DNA of 64,000 bases from Lytechinus variegatus (GCF_018143015.1 NC_054748.1:10654967-10718966); one strand, 5' to 3'; counted from the first letter of the stretch, positions 12,068 through 24,832 are shown. A program made the numbers and translations. Notes: generated from the letters alone by a model not told the origin.

Positions 12068-12837
12068 CAGTCCGACCTCTCTTATCCGGCCTCCCCTTAT
12101 CCGGATCTCTCTATTATCCGGACGCACACACGCCAAGATTATTTTTTATCTAGTACAGGTACGTGAGGAAATGAGATTTTAATCTATACTCAATCCTATA
12201 CGTAAACTCACTCTGATTACATACATGTATATTCCCCAACATAGTCACCCTACACCAAACATATTTTTCATGAAAATCTCACCCAAATCACCAAAAGAAC
12301 TTTAGGAATGATAATTGCCAGTAAATCAGGGTGCAGCGCAAACATTTCATCACGTTTCTCTTTTTGATTCGCGGGAAAAACAACACATGTCTTGCTAGCT
12401 AACTTTAGGCCTCAATACGGACAGCGCCATCTATCATGTTTGAGCCTACAGTCAGTGGAACAGTGGCTGACATTGCGAAGCCCGCCGCGATGATCTAATT
12501 TTAAAACTTGGTTTCATCGAGTCATTCACTTTCTTTCGAAGTATGCTCGATGTATACCTCAGTCATTTTAGCAGGTAAATTATCCAAGAGTTTTGGCCAT
12601 CGATCGATTTCATTTCAATAAAAAACACTGCCTATAATTTGCACTGACTCTGCAGTGAATATTGTCTTTACCTTACGCCCACTAAAATAGTGCAGTGTAG
12701 CTAACGCGGCCGGTGGCCTGGGGAGGCAGCCGGCAGCGCAGCTGCGTGTATTTAATATTGGGTCTCCCAGATCCGGATAAATTCCAGATCCGGATTGGTG
12801 CTGGTCCCAACGTGTCCGGATAAGAGAGGTCGGACTG
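12068..12837. mobile_element. pogo/Tigger-like non-autonomous DNA transposon, 770 bp
   Basis: 22-bp perfect terminal inverted repeats begin CAGTCCGACCTCTCTTATCC and are flanked by TA on both sides (12066-12067 and 12838-12839). A CAGT start, a TATCCGG-type end and a TA target fit the pogo branch of Tc1/mariner. There is no transposase frame. The paralogous Ig5 unit near 41610-41640 lacks it. Confidence 0.85.
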
Positions 12838-13041
12838 TACATGTATTATATATTATGCATGTACTCTCCTAGAAAATGGAGTATGACATAGAACCTTGTG
12901 CTTTATATTTTGTGAAAATGGAGGGTTTTGATATTGGTAAAGCCTGTGCTTTGTGGGCTCCTTAAGAATTAATGACAGTAAAAGAATATTCATTTGACAT
13001 CCTCACATCAAATTCCTTTCCTATTCTGGTCCCGGTGTGGT

Positions 13042-13416
13042 AGTCAAATATATTGCTGTACACACGCATGACCAAAAAAAAAACATGTTAAACGGGATGT
13101 TTTTCAGTTTTGGACGCAGGGTGCGCATGCATATGTTAAGGATATCAAAACATAGATTTTCAAGAAAAGAGCGGTTTTGAAAGACTAGTCAATGGTCATT
13201 CGCGGGTCAAACGTATTTAGGGTATGTTTTTTTCCAAAACTTTTTTCAAGACTAGCCAAACATGTTTAGGGTATGTTTTTTCCCAAAACTTTTTCCCCCA
13301 GGTCATATTCTGGTGACATCTTGTTTAGGGGGTCATTTTGCACACAGAGGAACAAATCTTTTAGGGGGTGTTTGGAAATAATATGGTCATGCATGTGTAC
13401 AGCAGTACATTTGACT
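13042..13416. mobile_element. MITE family C (AGTCAAATATATTGCTGTAC ends), copy 1
   Basis: The left end AGTCAAATATATTGCTGTAC and right end GTACAGCAGTACATTTGACT are imperfect inverted copies, with GCATGACC / GGTCATGC continuing inward. The interior holds GGGTATGTTTTTTCCC repeats. Copy 2 is at 42512-42936 at the matching place in the Ig5 unit, so it predates that duplication. Confidence 0.75.
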
Positions 13417-13615
13417 GCCTACCCCCCCCCCCTCGATTCCAGTAGATCATGTACAGGTTGATACACACCAGAATCATTGCACTACTTGTAATCATGTTTA
13501 GCTTTCTGCAGCATAATTATTTAAGGAAAAGGCCCTTTATTAGTGCCCCCAAACTCTCCATACTGCATTATTGTATTGTAGAGAATTGGTCAGAGCACAG
13601 AACCAACACATATCC

Positions 13616-15292
13616 CAAGGCTCCACATTAACTTTTTTTGGTGGTGGCCCGTTCGGGCCACCAAAACCTTCAAATAGTTTTTTTTGGTGGCCCATTAGTA
13701 AAGTTTGGTGGCCCGAAAAATATAAAGAAAAACATTAATTAAAAATGAATAAAACAAACTGAAATATTCTGCAGTCACTACCACGTACCACTATTCTTTG
13801 TACATCTTGTATGTAAATCGTGCTTGCTGTTATTTTACTTTGCTTATTTTGTGGTAATATATAAATTGTTCTATCATTGTGAATATGAAATGATTGAAAG
13901 AGAATAAAAGAATTGTATTGCTCCCAGGTTGTGTGGACTTTTAATCTCCATATAGACACACACTCATAATGGTAAAGTAAATAAATAGTGCATAAAGCAA
14001 ACTCAGATTGATTTACAAAACAATGATTTTTCCTTCCTTTTTGATCGTAAAACCTAGATTATGCAGGCCCCAAATCCAGTTTATTTTCTCTTTTCCAGCA
14101 TATTATAGCGGGAGAAAATAACAGAAAATATGCTGCAGAATTAGAACAATGTATAAAAGGGGGAAATAAACAAAAATAATTTTTAGAATAGTATATTGAA
14201 AAAAAAAATTGTAAAAATGAATAAGTGAAATAAGACAAATAAAAAATGAAGTAAGAAAAAACAAAGAACAGGAAAAAAAATTGAGAAAAAACAAACGAAA
14301 ATGTTAGAAAAATGAACAAGACAAAATTATCAGAAAAAATGGGGGAAAATAATTATTATTCAGTAGAAACATGTTCTTTAATCAGGCATATTCAATGGGA
14401 AGAGGTATAAATGGTTTTATCACTGTAAAAAAAATGACAGAAAAAAATAAGAAAACGGCAAGTTATCTGGAAAAAACTGTGAGAAAATTCCTTCCCTACA
14501 TTTGACAAAATGATGGAAAAAATTCACATTTCATATAAATAAAATGCCTTCCCAAAGTATTTACTTCCTTAAGAGTGGTTTAAGAAGTCATTTATAAACA
14601 AGAAAGAAAGAAGCTGTCTATTCAAGACAGCTTCGAAAATAAACCAAATATCAACATACATACAAATGCACATGTGGGACTGTGATGTACTCACCTATGT
14701 GTTTTAATGCATTTGGAAATCGGTCTTTTTGAGTCAAAAGAGAGGTCATAATTCCTCCTTTTAATGCTTGCTAATTATCAGGTTTCAGTAATATGGACTG
14801 TAGAAGGGCATTTCATTGGTGTAAAATGTGACTTTGACGTAGATTTTCAAAGTTCTGGGGAAGATTTCTTAGCAGTAACATTTCGCATCGCAGCTCCCTG
14901 AGTCTGAATAGTCTGCTATACTAGCGCACAGCCGGCCAGCTGCAGTGGTTTCACGCACGCAAAGCTCAGCCAGACAGCCGGCACGGCCGGCTGAATAATA
15001 GTTACTGTATGCTAGCGGTAGGCCTACATACTGTCATGACTGTGCAATCTTTGTGTGTGTGTATTTGTGTGTAGATTAACAAAAAAGGCGCATGACGAAT
15101 TGACTTGCAATTTGAACTGTACTGTAGAAAGTTGATAAATGCATGCAAAATCGGGAGAAAAATTGCGCTACTTTGAAAATTATTGGTTGCCCGATTCGGG
15201 CCACCAAAACTTAACATTTTTTCAATAATGGTTGCCCGAGATGAATTTTTGGTGGCCCCGGGCCACCGGGCCACCGCTAATGTCGAGCCTTG
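13616..15292. mobile_element. hAT-like non-autonomous DNA transposon, about 1.68 kb
   Basis: The termini CAAGGCTCCACATTA and TAATGTCGAGCCTTG are inverted with one mismatch. The sub-terminal GGTGGCCCG repeats are also inverted. The flanks show CATATCC at 13609-13615 and 15293-15299, a 7-bp match that may be a worn 8-bp hAT target duplication. The interior is AT-rich without a transposase. The Ig5 unit (about 43115) and the Ig3 unit (about 24270) lack the insertion. Confidence 0.8.
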
Positions 15293-15482
15293 CATATCCA
15301 CATGGTGTACTGTGAAACCACTATGTCAGAGCAAGTACTGTATATACCATCACACTGTAATTTTGAAATATGAAATGAAATATTATAGAACAACATTATC
15401 CCAGCATATCTATATGCCAACTGCTACAGCAAAAAGGGAAAATAGAATAAATAAAGGGCCTCAGAGAAAAGAAATAGCTTAC

Positions 15483-15800
15483 CATTGACCAGGTACTGTA
15501 AATTCCTGTGATTTTCTTATGAAATTAATGTTGATCAAATCATTATGCTTCGGAACATGACCTAACGGTTTGAAAAATCCGCTTTTCTTGCTCATGATCA
15601 TCTTTGCTTCGTATGATTGGCTGTCCATGACTGTGTTTCCGTTTGTGCAATTGATTGAATTGAGGATGTGGAAGAGCCAATCATTGAATGGGATGATGAG
15701 TATTGGGTACAAAGTCCATATAGCTGGAATTTATTGTCGTTTGCTTTTAGCCTCTCCACATGTAGGTACTTTCAGACCCATTCGATCAAAACTATGAAGT
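15483..15800 (-). promoter_or_regulatory. Candidate leader exon and promoter block of Ig2
   Basis: On the minus strand CCTGGTCAATG is followed by the donor GTAAGC (exon end at 15483), 5.7 kb upstream of the Ig2 ATG. The same sequence and donor occur at 24513 (Ig3) and 43307 (Ig5). Upstream, CCAAT boxes occur in both orientations (GATTGGCT near 15615; GAGCCAATCATTGAATGG near 15673) and are conserved in the copies. Transcript data are needed to place the start site. Confidence 0.45.
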
Positions 15801-16737
15801 CGGACTACACTACAAATACCTTAGAATTAATTTTGTGTATTTTTCACACCCACCTGAAGCAGATAAAGTTCTGTTATGGATCACAAGTCTTTTGTATTCC
15901 TATAAATAGACAAAAGATGCTGTAATTCTTGCATCATATATTTTGGTTTGGAAATCTCATATAATGTGAAGTGAGAAGAATGTTTAAATCCATGGAGGTT
16001 CTTTCTACCTCCATGTTTTATCCTTTAAAGTTCTTGGATTGTGCTTTCACATCAAAACAAACTCATTGTAACCTTGGAGACTTGAACTACTGACTTCAAT
16101 ACATTTTCTTTAGAGGATGTACAATACAAACTTTGTACTCTTCTATCTCTCTGGCAACATACCTGGTTTTTATAGGCCTATGTTCTTATTTGGTTATATA
16201 AATTTCCCAATTAGAAAACATCAGTTATGTTGATGATTGAGTGGTTATGAAAGCACCTCATGCTCAGTCTGCAGGCACAGACCCTGGTTAAAATCAGCAA
16301 GTGTGTCTCCACACGCAAAGACTATCACATACAAAACTTGCTGTTTAAGGGCCTTAATGCAGTACACAATGCATGAGTAGGCTGCATATTCAGACCCTTA
16401 TCAAGGGTGTGCACGCAGCCTACCACATGCTTTGGATTGGTTCCTATTTCAGGAATCAGAATCAGACACATAATTGTAAATACAGCTTCATTATTTGTCT
16501 TTACATGTACATATATGTATCTCCTTTATCTTCTCTGCTTCATCTCTCTTTTTCCACCCCTCTTTCTCTTTCTTTCTCTTATTTTCCATTTCTCTTCATC
16601 TCTATCTTTCTCTCATCTCTTCATATCTCTCAAACACGTTTTCTCTGTCTCCTATCTTTCCATCTCTATTTCTCTGTCTCCTATCTTTCCTTCTCTCTTT
16701 CTATGTCTCCTATTTTTCCTTCTCTCTTTCTATTTTT
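15801..16737. other. Intergenic DNA ending in a CT-rich tract
   Basis: No gene. 16530-16737 is a CT-rich simple sequence shared with 25640-25810, 30540-30650, 34800-35070 and 50240-50540 as part of the duplicated unit. Open frames rich in Ser, Leu and Phe across it come from composition. Confidence 0.6.
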
Positions 16738-17645
16738 GTCTCACCTGCGAAGCAAAGTGAGACTATAGGCGCCGCTTTTCCGACGGCGTCAACATCAAAT
16801 CTTAACCTGAGGTTAAGTTTTTGAAATGACGTCATAACTTAGAAAGTATATGGACCTAGTTAATAAAACTTGGCCATAAGGTTAATCAGGTATTACTGAA
16901 CATCCTAACAGAGTTTCATGTCACATGACCAAGGTCAAAGGTCATTTAGGGTCAATGAACTTAGACCATGTTGGAGGATTCAACATCGAAATCTTAACCT
17001 GAGGTTAAGTTTTTGAAATGTCATCATAACTTAGAAAATATATGGACCTAGTTCATGAAACTTGGACATAAGGTTAATCAAGTATCACTGAACATCCTGC
17101 CCGAGTTTCACGTCACATGACCAAGGTCAAAGGTCATTTAGGGTCAATGAACTTTGGCCGAATTGGGGATATCTGTTGAATTCCCATCATAACTTTGAAA
17201 GTTTATGGATCTGATTCATGAAACTTAGACATAATAGTAATCAAGCATCACTGAGAATTTTGTGCAAGTTTCAGGTCTCATGATTAAGGTCAAAGGTCAT
17301 TTAGGGTCAATGAGCTTTGGCCGAATCGGGGGGTATCTGTTGAATTACCATCATAACTTTGAAAGTTTATTGGTCTAGTTCGTTAAACTTGGACATTAGA
17401 GTAATCAAGTATCACTGAACATCCTGTGCGCGTTTCAGGTCACATGACCAAGGTCAAAGGTCAATGAACTTTGGCCGAATTGGATGTATCTGTTGAATAA
17501 CCATCATATCTCTGTAAGTTTATTGGTCTAGTTCATAAAAAGTGGACATAAGAGTAACCATGTATCACTGAACATCTTGTGCGAGTTAGAGTAGTATTCA
17601 AAGTCAGCACTGCTGCTATATTGAACCGCGTGATGCAGGTGAGAC
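16738..17645. mobile_element. TIR element D with internal ~150-bp tandem units (GTCTCACCTGC ends)
   Basis: Bounded by GTCTCACCTGC and its exact inverse GCAGGTGAGAC, and inserted in a CT-rich tract. The interior is five to six degenerate copies of a ~150-180-bp unit (CATCATAACTTTGAAAG ... AACTTGGACATAA ... TCACTGAACATCCTG ... CATGACCAAGGTCAAAGG). Four units carry a perfect AGGTCAAAGGTCA motif. No coding capacity. A truncated relative is at 21830-22371. Confidence 0.85.
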
Positions 17646-18829
17646 GGCCAGAGGCATTCCACTTGTTCCTATCTTTCCATCTCTCTTTCTATGTCTCCTA
17701 TCTTTTCATCACTCTACCTCTGTCTCTGTATCTGTCTCCCCTTCTTCCTATCTTTCAGCTGTATTCAGTCTTTGCCTACCTGAGTACCTGTATCAAGTCA
17801 ACTCCCCCCAAAAATAAAGTTGATTTGAATGAATGTGAATAATTTTACTGAAAACTTCATTGTGATAAGATGTGCTTTATGCCCCAAATGTAGTTTTCTA
17901 AAAATTGTTTAGGAGATTATGAAATTTGCTTAGTTGCACAAAAAAGGTAATATTCACTCTATGGGCAGTACGCATACATGTACAATATGCGATTGGGGGA
18001 AACAATGATGTGACATACTAATTATTTTCTTTTTATTTGTTATAACAATTTGTTTGACAAACTATGTATATCCTTTAAATAACAATCAATACAACATAGA
18101 GTAACATATACAATGTACAAAAGATAAGGCAAGAAAATGTAAGACAAAGTATTGCAGAGAATAATGGCAATGAAAAGATACAATATTATTGGAATTTGGT
18201 GGTCAAAAAATCCCATCCAGGTTTGTCAGATAACCACACTTGAATTCATGAAATAAGTCACATTAAAATTAAATATACCCTGTAGTATAACTGCTAAATA
18301 AAGTGTCAATATGAAATTCAATAATGGAGATCATTTGATATTTGTACGATAATAATGAAAAGTTAAAGAGAAATGCCAGTAGTTGCAGTAAACACTGATT
18401 TCATGAGAAAGTCTGTAAAACCAGGCTTAATTGTCAGAATATAATCAAGGATCTAGATCCGGTACAGTTACATAAACTGAACTTTGTGAAATCTTGAAAT
18501 CTACGCCGAAAAATGTTCACACTGAAGATCACCAACACAGATAGGCACAAGTGGGACAGTGTATTATTATTGCTGGAATAAAGACCCAACGGTAGTGATT
18601 GAATACATGCTTATTTTGCTTATTTCTCAGCAATTACACAATTTTTCCAGAATCCTTTGGCACATATTTTTTATTCATACAAACAGACACTTGGGTGGTC
18701 ATTATATTATATTCTGTAAAAAGTCATTTTGAGATCGTTACCAGAACTGGAATTTATCTTTAAATAAACATTTAACCAGACATAACCATTGCATAAACAC
18801 ACAAGGGCAGTAAAAATCCTTGCATTTAC
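17646..18829. repeat. Duplicated 3' flank of the Ig unit (Ig3 copy), left part
   Basis: Non-coding. It contains TATCAAGTCAACTCCCCCCA and ATGATGTGACATACTAATTA landmarks that recur 3' of Ig4 (25850-26100), Ig5 (35100-35350), Ig6 (43680-43880) and Ig7 (51150-51390). It marks the ends of the tandem units. Confidence 0.75.
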
Positions 18830-19262
18830 ACACTTTTGATTAAAAGCATTCATTGAATACATGAAATAAGTCACATTAAAATTAGATATACCCTGTAGTA
18901 TAAGTGCTAAATAAAGTGTCAATATGAAATTCAGTAATTGAGATCATTTGATATTTGTTTGATAATAAGGAAAAGTTAAATACACATTTAAGCAGACAAA
19001 CCCATCTCATAAACAGACACGGGCAGTGAAAATCCTTGCATTTACACACTTCTGATTAAAAGCTTTCATTAAGTACATGAAATAAGTCACATTAAAATTC
19101 AATATACCCTGTAGTATAAATGCTAAATAAAGTGTCAATATAAATTTAAGTAATGGAGATAATTTGTTATTTGTACTATAAAAATAGAAGTAAAATGCAA
19201 ATTTCCAGACAAACCTATTGCATAAACACACTCAGGTTGTGAAAATCCTTGCTTTCACACAC
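18830..19262. repeat. 216-bp tandem duplication in the Ig3 3' flank
   Basis: CATGAAATAAGTCACATTAA recurs at about 18860 and 19076 (period 216), with a further relative at 18255. The same local tandem with the same period is at 26333-26745 in the Ig4 unit. The Ig5, Ig6 and Ig7 units have single copies. Confidence 0.8.
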
Positions 19263-20131
19263 TATTGATGTAATATAGTTTAAAAATTTCCTCAATAAAA
19301 TCATTCATTGAAGTGATTGATCTTATTTCTATTCTATTGGAAGACCATTCCAAACAGCCAGAGCAGGTTTCTAAAAGAGAATAGTACATATAATTTATTA
19401 TTTACAGGCCATAAATGATATTTATGTTTGCTTCTTGTATTATGATCATGGTTTGATTTATCCTAAAAAATGTAAAATCATTGATGAAGATATTTGGTGT
19501 CAGTTCCTCTTGATATCATGTCTATAGGATCAAAGCTTTGATATTAATCAAAATTCAAAAGAAATACTTAGTGTGTTACATCATCATCCACTCTCTCATG
19601 TTAATTATATGTATGACCAGAATGAGAATTTATTAATGGCTATTTTCTGATGACCCCCCCCAAAAAAAAAATTAAAGTGCTGTAGCTTTCTAATATCACA
19701 TCTGATTTTATTAACGACAAAATATCATATTTCTTCATTTTTTGCTTCAAATCAAGCTGTTGCAACTTGCAACAGTCTTTGCATTTGTATTGATACATTA
19801 TATGAATACCTGTTAGTCATTATCAGGGATTAAGATGACAATTTATAATTATTAAAGAGTGGTTCTGCATGCACATATCACAGAGGAGTGAAATGTTTAC
19901 AGAAAATCACAATATTGATTGAAAAGATCTAGCAAGAAGAAGTGAATAATGTAAAAATTGGTGTAAGTACCTTTTTACAGGAATGATATGGAAAAAAACA
20001 CAAGGAGGTGCATATAGCATCTTGTTAAAAAAGTAGTATATATAGTATATTTACACAAGTTCTGTCAAAAATGAATAATCGAAAGAGCAAACAGAGAAAG
20101 ATTTTTTTTTATAGTGACTCAATCCCTCATC
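19263..20131. other. Ig3 immediate 3' flank
   Basis: No gene. 19885-20110 is homologous to 45200-45400 downstream of Ig6 (TGAAATGTTTACAGAAAATC and following). It lacks the Ig7-like relic found after Ig4 to Ig6. Confidence 0.6.
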
Positions 20132-21157
20132 TTATTTACACTGTAACTTGTACTCGGTGCTTTGTTGCTGCAGCTTTGATTTGGATTTACAGATGAAAGA
20201 TGTTTCATTTTCATTTTGTTTTGGTAAGCATGGATCTTTACTCTCCGTTTGTGGGCTATTGTTTGCTCTTGATGAGATCCACCTGCGTGTATACTTGATA
20301 ATTCTCCAAATAATGAGTGTAAAAATAGACAAGGCTAAAGTACCCACTATCCAGTATGGAATATATTTGTGGATATTGGGGCATTTCATCATTACTGTTG
20401 GAACTGTATCAGTTAATGTGTTAGCCCCAGTGGCATTAAGGCCTGGAGTTGGAGGTTCATGAACTTTTTTTGGAAGTGTTGTAGACACTTCAGGACAAGG
20501 ATCCACTACTGGAAAGATTGTATCATTTATTGGATCCAACCCCCAATCAGTACAATTACACTTGTCCTTGATTTTCCCTCGTATAGATGAACAGCAATGG
20601 ACAAAGATATCATGCCTTGCTAAGATTATTTGCTTGAGATTCTGAGGAGTTATTATAGGGTCATTGCTGTTTGGTAAGCGAAGACCTTGTTGGTAGCAGT
20701 AGATACCTCCTGACATAGTTCCCAGTAGAGCTGTACATTGCAATGATATCCATTCCTCATCTTGATGATAATCACCTATTTCACATGAGGCCTGCCCTGG
20801 AGGATATCCAATGCGTAGACCAATCCTTGGATAGTCAGGGAGCATGATGCCATTCTTGTAAGTTGTCAAGATGTAGTTACCTTCATCATCTCTTAAAACT
20901 GGATCAATTGTCCATTGAACTGAACATACCTGACTATCATTCTCAAATGCAAGTCTCTGGTTTGGTGGCATTGACATATATTTTGGTTCTGCAGAACTGT
21001 AGCACGGAGCCCTAATACCAAATTGCAATGTTATTCTTGTACTGTTGCATGGGTATACAAATTCTAGCAGCACCATTTCTCCCTCCTGTACATGCATTAT
21101 TTTAGCAGCACAGGAAGCTAGTGTTAGTACTAATATGACAACAAAAGTAACCATCAT
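20132..21157 (-). CDS. Ig3: single-pass membrane protein with two degenerate Ig-like domains
   Basis: 341 residues from the ATG at 21157, or the adjacent one at 21154; the frame extends to 21190 but opens with GTG. Signal peptide is about 1-19. V-like domain: Cys 37, 52, 78 and DDEGNY 90-95. Second domain: Cys 125, 141, 154, CC 188/189, CNC 200-202, Cys 221. A Thr/Pro-rich stalk has several N-glycosylation sites. The membrane helix is 267-288, followed by a 53-residue basic tail whose only distal tyrosine (TEYKLQ) does not fit an ITIM. Its tail is not fused to the Ig7-like relic, so it probably keeps the older 3' end of this subgroup. The leader exon candidate is at 24513 and the acceptor candidate at 21542. 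Confidence 0.9.
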   Translation of the reverse strand: MMVTFVVILVLTLASCAAKIMHVQEGEMVLLEFVYPCNSTRITLQFGIRAPCYSSAEPKYMSMPPNQRLAFENDSQVCSVQWTIDPVLRDDEGNYILTTYKNGIMLPDYPRIGLRIGYPPGQASCEIGDYHQDEEWISLQCTALLGTMSGGIYCYQQGLRLPNSNDPIITPQNLKQIILARHDIFVHCCSSIRGKIKDKCNCTDWGLDPINDTIFPVVDPCPEVSTTLPKKVHEPPTPGLNATGANTLTDTVPTVMMKCPNIHKYIPYWIVGTLALSIFTLIIWRIIKYTRRWISSRANNSPQTESKDPCLPKQNENETSFICKSKSKLQQQSTEYKLQCK

Positions 21158-21541
21158 GTGACCAAAGAAATTGAAGTAAACCGCAAACACAATGCTTTAG
21201 GTATTCAGATGAAGGCAGATTTGGATAATTATTATTTTTTTAATTCAAGGTTTACAAATTCCAGGTTTAGATTTCTCTTGACAGTTCTTTGAATTTCTTG
21301 ACAAGTTTTTTGCTCTGAAATTTCAACCTTGAAATAATTTAGAACGTGCATGTACACTGCAAATTATACTTTATTTGGGCAGAGCTTTTTATGGATTAAA
21401 TGCAGATCAAAGAAGATAATGTCCGTATCAATATTTTTCCTGCCAAAATGAAAAGTGACATTAATCTTCCCAATTAGCTGCTTTGTCCAGATTCAGTAGC
21501 TGAAATTCCTCTGAACCTCTAGGTCTGCTGAGGAGACTTCA
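21158..21541 (-). other. Ig3 5' flank with candidate acceptor
   Basis: A minus-strand acceptor with a CT-repeat pyrimidine tract ending TTCAAACAG lies at 21542, matching Ig2 and Ig5. The intervening sequence is closely similar among the three genes. It is probably 5' UTR or the end of the first intron. Confidence 0.45.
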
Positions 21542-21829
21542 CTGTTTGAAGAGAGAGAGAGAGACAGACAATTACAAAAATAAAATAATTGTTTTTCCTT
21601 ATAATTTATAAGATTATACATACTGTGGTGACATTTAATGATAACCCGCCTAAGAATTCAATGTTTGAAATTTACTTGATTAATCAGCCCCTTAAATGTG
21701 TGTTTATATATTGAGTGTTATGTGTATCAATTCGGATACTTTGTCTGGGACTGACCTTAAATCTAAAAAGACATGACAGGGGCATGAAGATTTGACTCTC
21801 TGCTCTAGTATGCAACTTGTCTCATGTAG

Positions 21830-22371
21830 CTTGGGGGTATTTGTTGAACTACCATCATAACTTCGAAAGTTTATTGGTCTGGTAATCAAGTATCACTGAA
21901 CATCCTTTGCGAGCTTCAGGTCACATAACCAAGCCCAAAGGTCAAGGACTTTGGCTGTGTTGGGGGTATTTTTTGAATAACCATCATAACTCTGAAAATG
22001 TATGGATCTAGTTCATAAAAATTGGACATATAAGAGTAATCAAGTATCACTGAACATCTCATTCAAGTTTCAGGTAACATGACCAAAGTCAAAGGTCATT
22101 TAAGGTAATTAAACTCTGGCCATTTTAGAGGGAATTATTAGATTGCTGTCATAACTTTAAGCTTATAGATATAGTTTATAAAATGTGGATATGGGGTAAT
22201 TAAGTATCACTGACAAGTCTTAGGTCAGATGATCAAGGTCAAATGTCATTCATTGTCAATGAACGTAGTATTGTATCATTATATGAATGGTGTTTTTTGT
22301 GAATAATTATTTTATAGTAGTTTTCAAAGTCAGCACTGCTGCTATATTGAATCGAGTGATGCAGGTGAGAC
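21830..22371. mobile_element. Left-truncated copy of TIR element D
   Basis: About three degenerate internal units (ACCATCATAACTTCGAAAG and relatives) end in GCAGGTGAGAC at 22371, like the right end of the copy at 16738-17645. The left terminus is missing. Nuclear-receptor-like motifs are present but imperfect (22086-22098 and 22236-22248). Confidence 0.8.
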
Positions 22372-24512
22372 TGCCTTAGGTGCTCCACTTGTTTAAACCA
22401 AGCATAATTGCCAAGATCTGGTACATTAAATGATATAAACTTAATCTTCTTAAAATCATGAAACCCTAGCTCCAAATCAATAATTTTGATGATCACTAAC
22501 ACAGAAAAGCATATGTGGGACAGTGTATTAATATTGCCTTGAAAAATAACCAACATTTGATGGAATTCTGTGCTTATTTTGCTATTTTTTCAGCAATTAC
22601 ACTTTTTCTTCCTGAGCTATTTGGCACATATTTGTTCATTTATACATAATATTTACAACCACTTTGGTGGTAATTTAATTGGAGTCTGTTTGAGCTAATC
22701 TTGAGATCGTTGCCACAACTGGTATTTTTCTTTTAACAGCTACGTGTATGTGAAGGAAGTAGACCTACATACATGTACATGTGTTTTATTGAATAACTTG
22801 CTGATTTTACACCATATGTAAATTTTGGGAATTGGGTGCCTGTTCAATGTAAAATATTATATTTTTTCTGTATTTTATCACTACCAAATATTTGTTGAGT
22901 AAGTGCGAAATAAAAAAAAAATCAACAAATTACAGAGAGAGAGGGGGGGGGGGGCTACCTGCCAAATTCAAATACATGTACTATAGCGACTGAAAATACG
23001 AAATTTGAATTCAAACAGCTGGAAATAAAGCATCCAATGACTGTACTTTTGTAATATTTCATATTACCATGAAGGTAGCTACTCCATGATATTAATGATC
23101 CTTAATACCATTGAAAGTATTAGACAAGCTTTATAAGTTTAAGGCTAAATGACATTAGTTGCAGTAAACACGGGTTTCGTAAGAAAGTCTGTAAAACCAA
23201 GGTTAAGTATTACTATATCATTGTCGATCTAGATCTGGTACAGTTACATAAACTGAACTTTGTGAAATCATAAAATCTAAGCTGAAAAACGATCACACTG
23301 AAGATTGCCAACACAGATAGGCACATGTGGGAAAGTATATTATTATTATTGCTGGAATAAAGACCCGACGGAAGTGCCCGAATCCGCGCTTATTTTTCTT
23401 ATTTCTCAGCAATTACACAATTTCTTCCAGAATCCTTTGGCACGTATTTTTTATTCATACAAACAGACACTTCGGTGGTCATTATATTGGATTCTTTAAA
23501 AAGTCATATTGAGATCGTTACCACAACTGGAATTTATCTTTAATGTAGATAATTTAGAGATTTTGAATTTTTGTACATAAAATAATTTTTTTTTCTCAAT
23601 GGTAGGGTCCCCGTCAAAGGGCAGGCACCTTGCAAACTTATGTCAATTTAGATAAAACCATTCAATAAAAAATGCTCAAAGTTTTCATGCTTTATTGATA
23701 TGAGCTATATTTCCAGAAATGACTTACTGATCAATTGTGTTTTCCTGTCGGCAGTTGTTCCTTGTAGAAAAGAGTGACACATCAGAAGTATTCCTGAGTA
23801 AAGAGGGAAATGGGTTGCAAAATTCAATAAAATTTCAAAATTATTTTACCCAAACAAAACAAAATTATGTTATCTTGAGTATATTTAACTAAATAATCCG
23901 AAAACAAATTTCTACAATGATTGTACTTGAACATGTGGGAAATTTACATACATCATGTTGTTCTAATCAGACATTGTAAAAAAGTATTTTTCAGAAAATT
24001 AATATTTTTAAACTATTTGTTCACATAAAGGCTATCTTCTTTCATTGCTTTTAAATTCAAAATGATTTATTTTTTTCAGGATTGATCTCTTGATTTTAGA
24101 CAAACAAACTTGGACTTGTGTACGTAGGGTGTACACAGGGTGACACCAGAATTATTGCACCGCTTCTAGTTATGTTTAGCTTTCTGCAGCATATTCAAGA
24201 AAAATACCATACAAGTGGGTTGTACGGGCAGGTTTATTGTACAGTTCAAATCGTTAGGTCAGAGCACCACGTTGGAGGATCAGTCCTTTTAAGAACCAAT
24301 TCATACATAACCAAGAAAAGTGTAGGCCCTACAGTGAAACTACTGAGAGCAAGCATATACCATGTACAGAACCATCACGCTACAATTCTGACATACATGT
24401 ATGAATGAAATGTTATACAACAACATTGTCCCAGCTTATCAATATGCCAACTGCTACAGCAAAAAGGAAAAATATAAGAAATAGAGGGCCTCAAAGAAAA
24501 GATATAGCTTAC
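22372..24512. repeat. Type I duplicated upstream block (Ig3 copy)
   Basis: Non-coding, homologous to the Ig2 and Ig5 upstream blocks. It contains a second internal copy of the GCACATGTGGGA / ACTGAAGATTGCCAACACAG segment around 23160-23540, related to 18400-18750. No gene seen. It lacks the pogo-like, hAT-like and family C insertions of its paralogues. Confidence 0.65.
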
Positions 24513-24832
24513 CATTGACCAGGTACTGACAATTCCCATGATTTTCGTGTGAAATTCATGTTGATTAAATCAATATCATCCTCATGAACGTGAACTACAT
24601 GTAGCTGTGTTGTTTTTAAAAAAGATTTTGCACACGATCATGATAAGGGAGATCCCCCCAACACCCTGACATGATTGGCTCTTCTGTGGACCCATGTTTT
24701 CATTCTTGCAATTGATCATGTATGATTGGAGGATGTGTGAGAGCCAATCATTGAATGGCACGATGAGTATTGAGTACAAAGTGCACATCACTGTGAATTT
24801 CATGATGCTTGCTTTTTGCCTCTCCACATGTA
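24513..24832 (-). promoter_or_regulatory. Candidate leader exon and promoter block of Ig3
   Basis: Minus-strand CCTGGTCAATG followed by the donor GTAAGC, with the exon end at 24513, 3.4 kb upstream of the Ig3 ATG. Paired CCAAT boxes (TGATTGGCT near 24670 and GAGCCAATCATTGAATGG near 24740) are conserved with Ig2 and Ig5. Confidence 0.45.

Noticed and set aside
14059-14319. Phe-rich minus-strand frame inside the hAT-like element
   Set aside because: AT-rich filler with no transposase motif; the element looks non-autonomous.
16373-16824. Three overlapping Ser/Leu/Phe-rich frames
   Set aside because: Produced by the CT-rich tract; the same tract recurs four more times in the window in various frames.
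20132-20330. Possible ITIM around the tyrosine in the Ig3 tail
   Set aside because: TEYKLQ lacks the hydrophobic residue at +3; the tyrosines in the Ig7 tail also fail the pattern.
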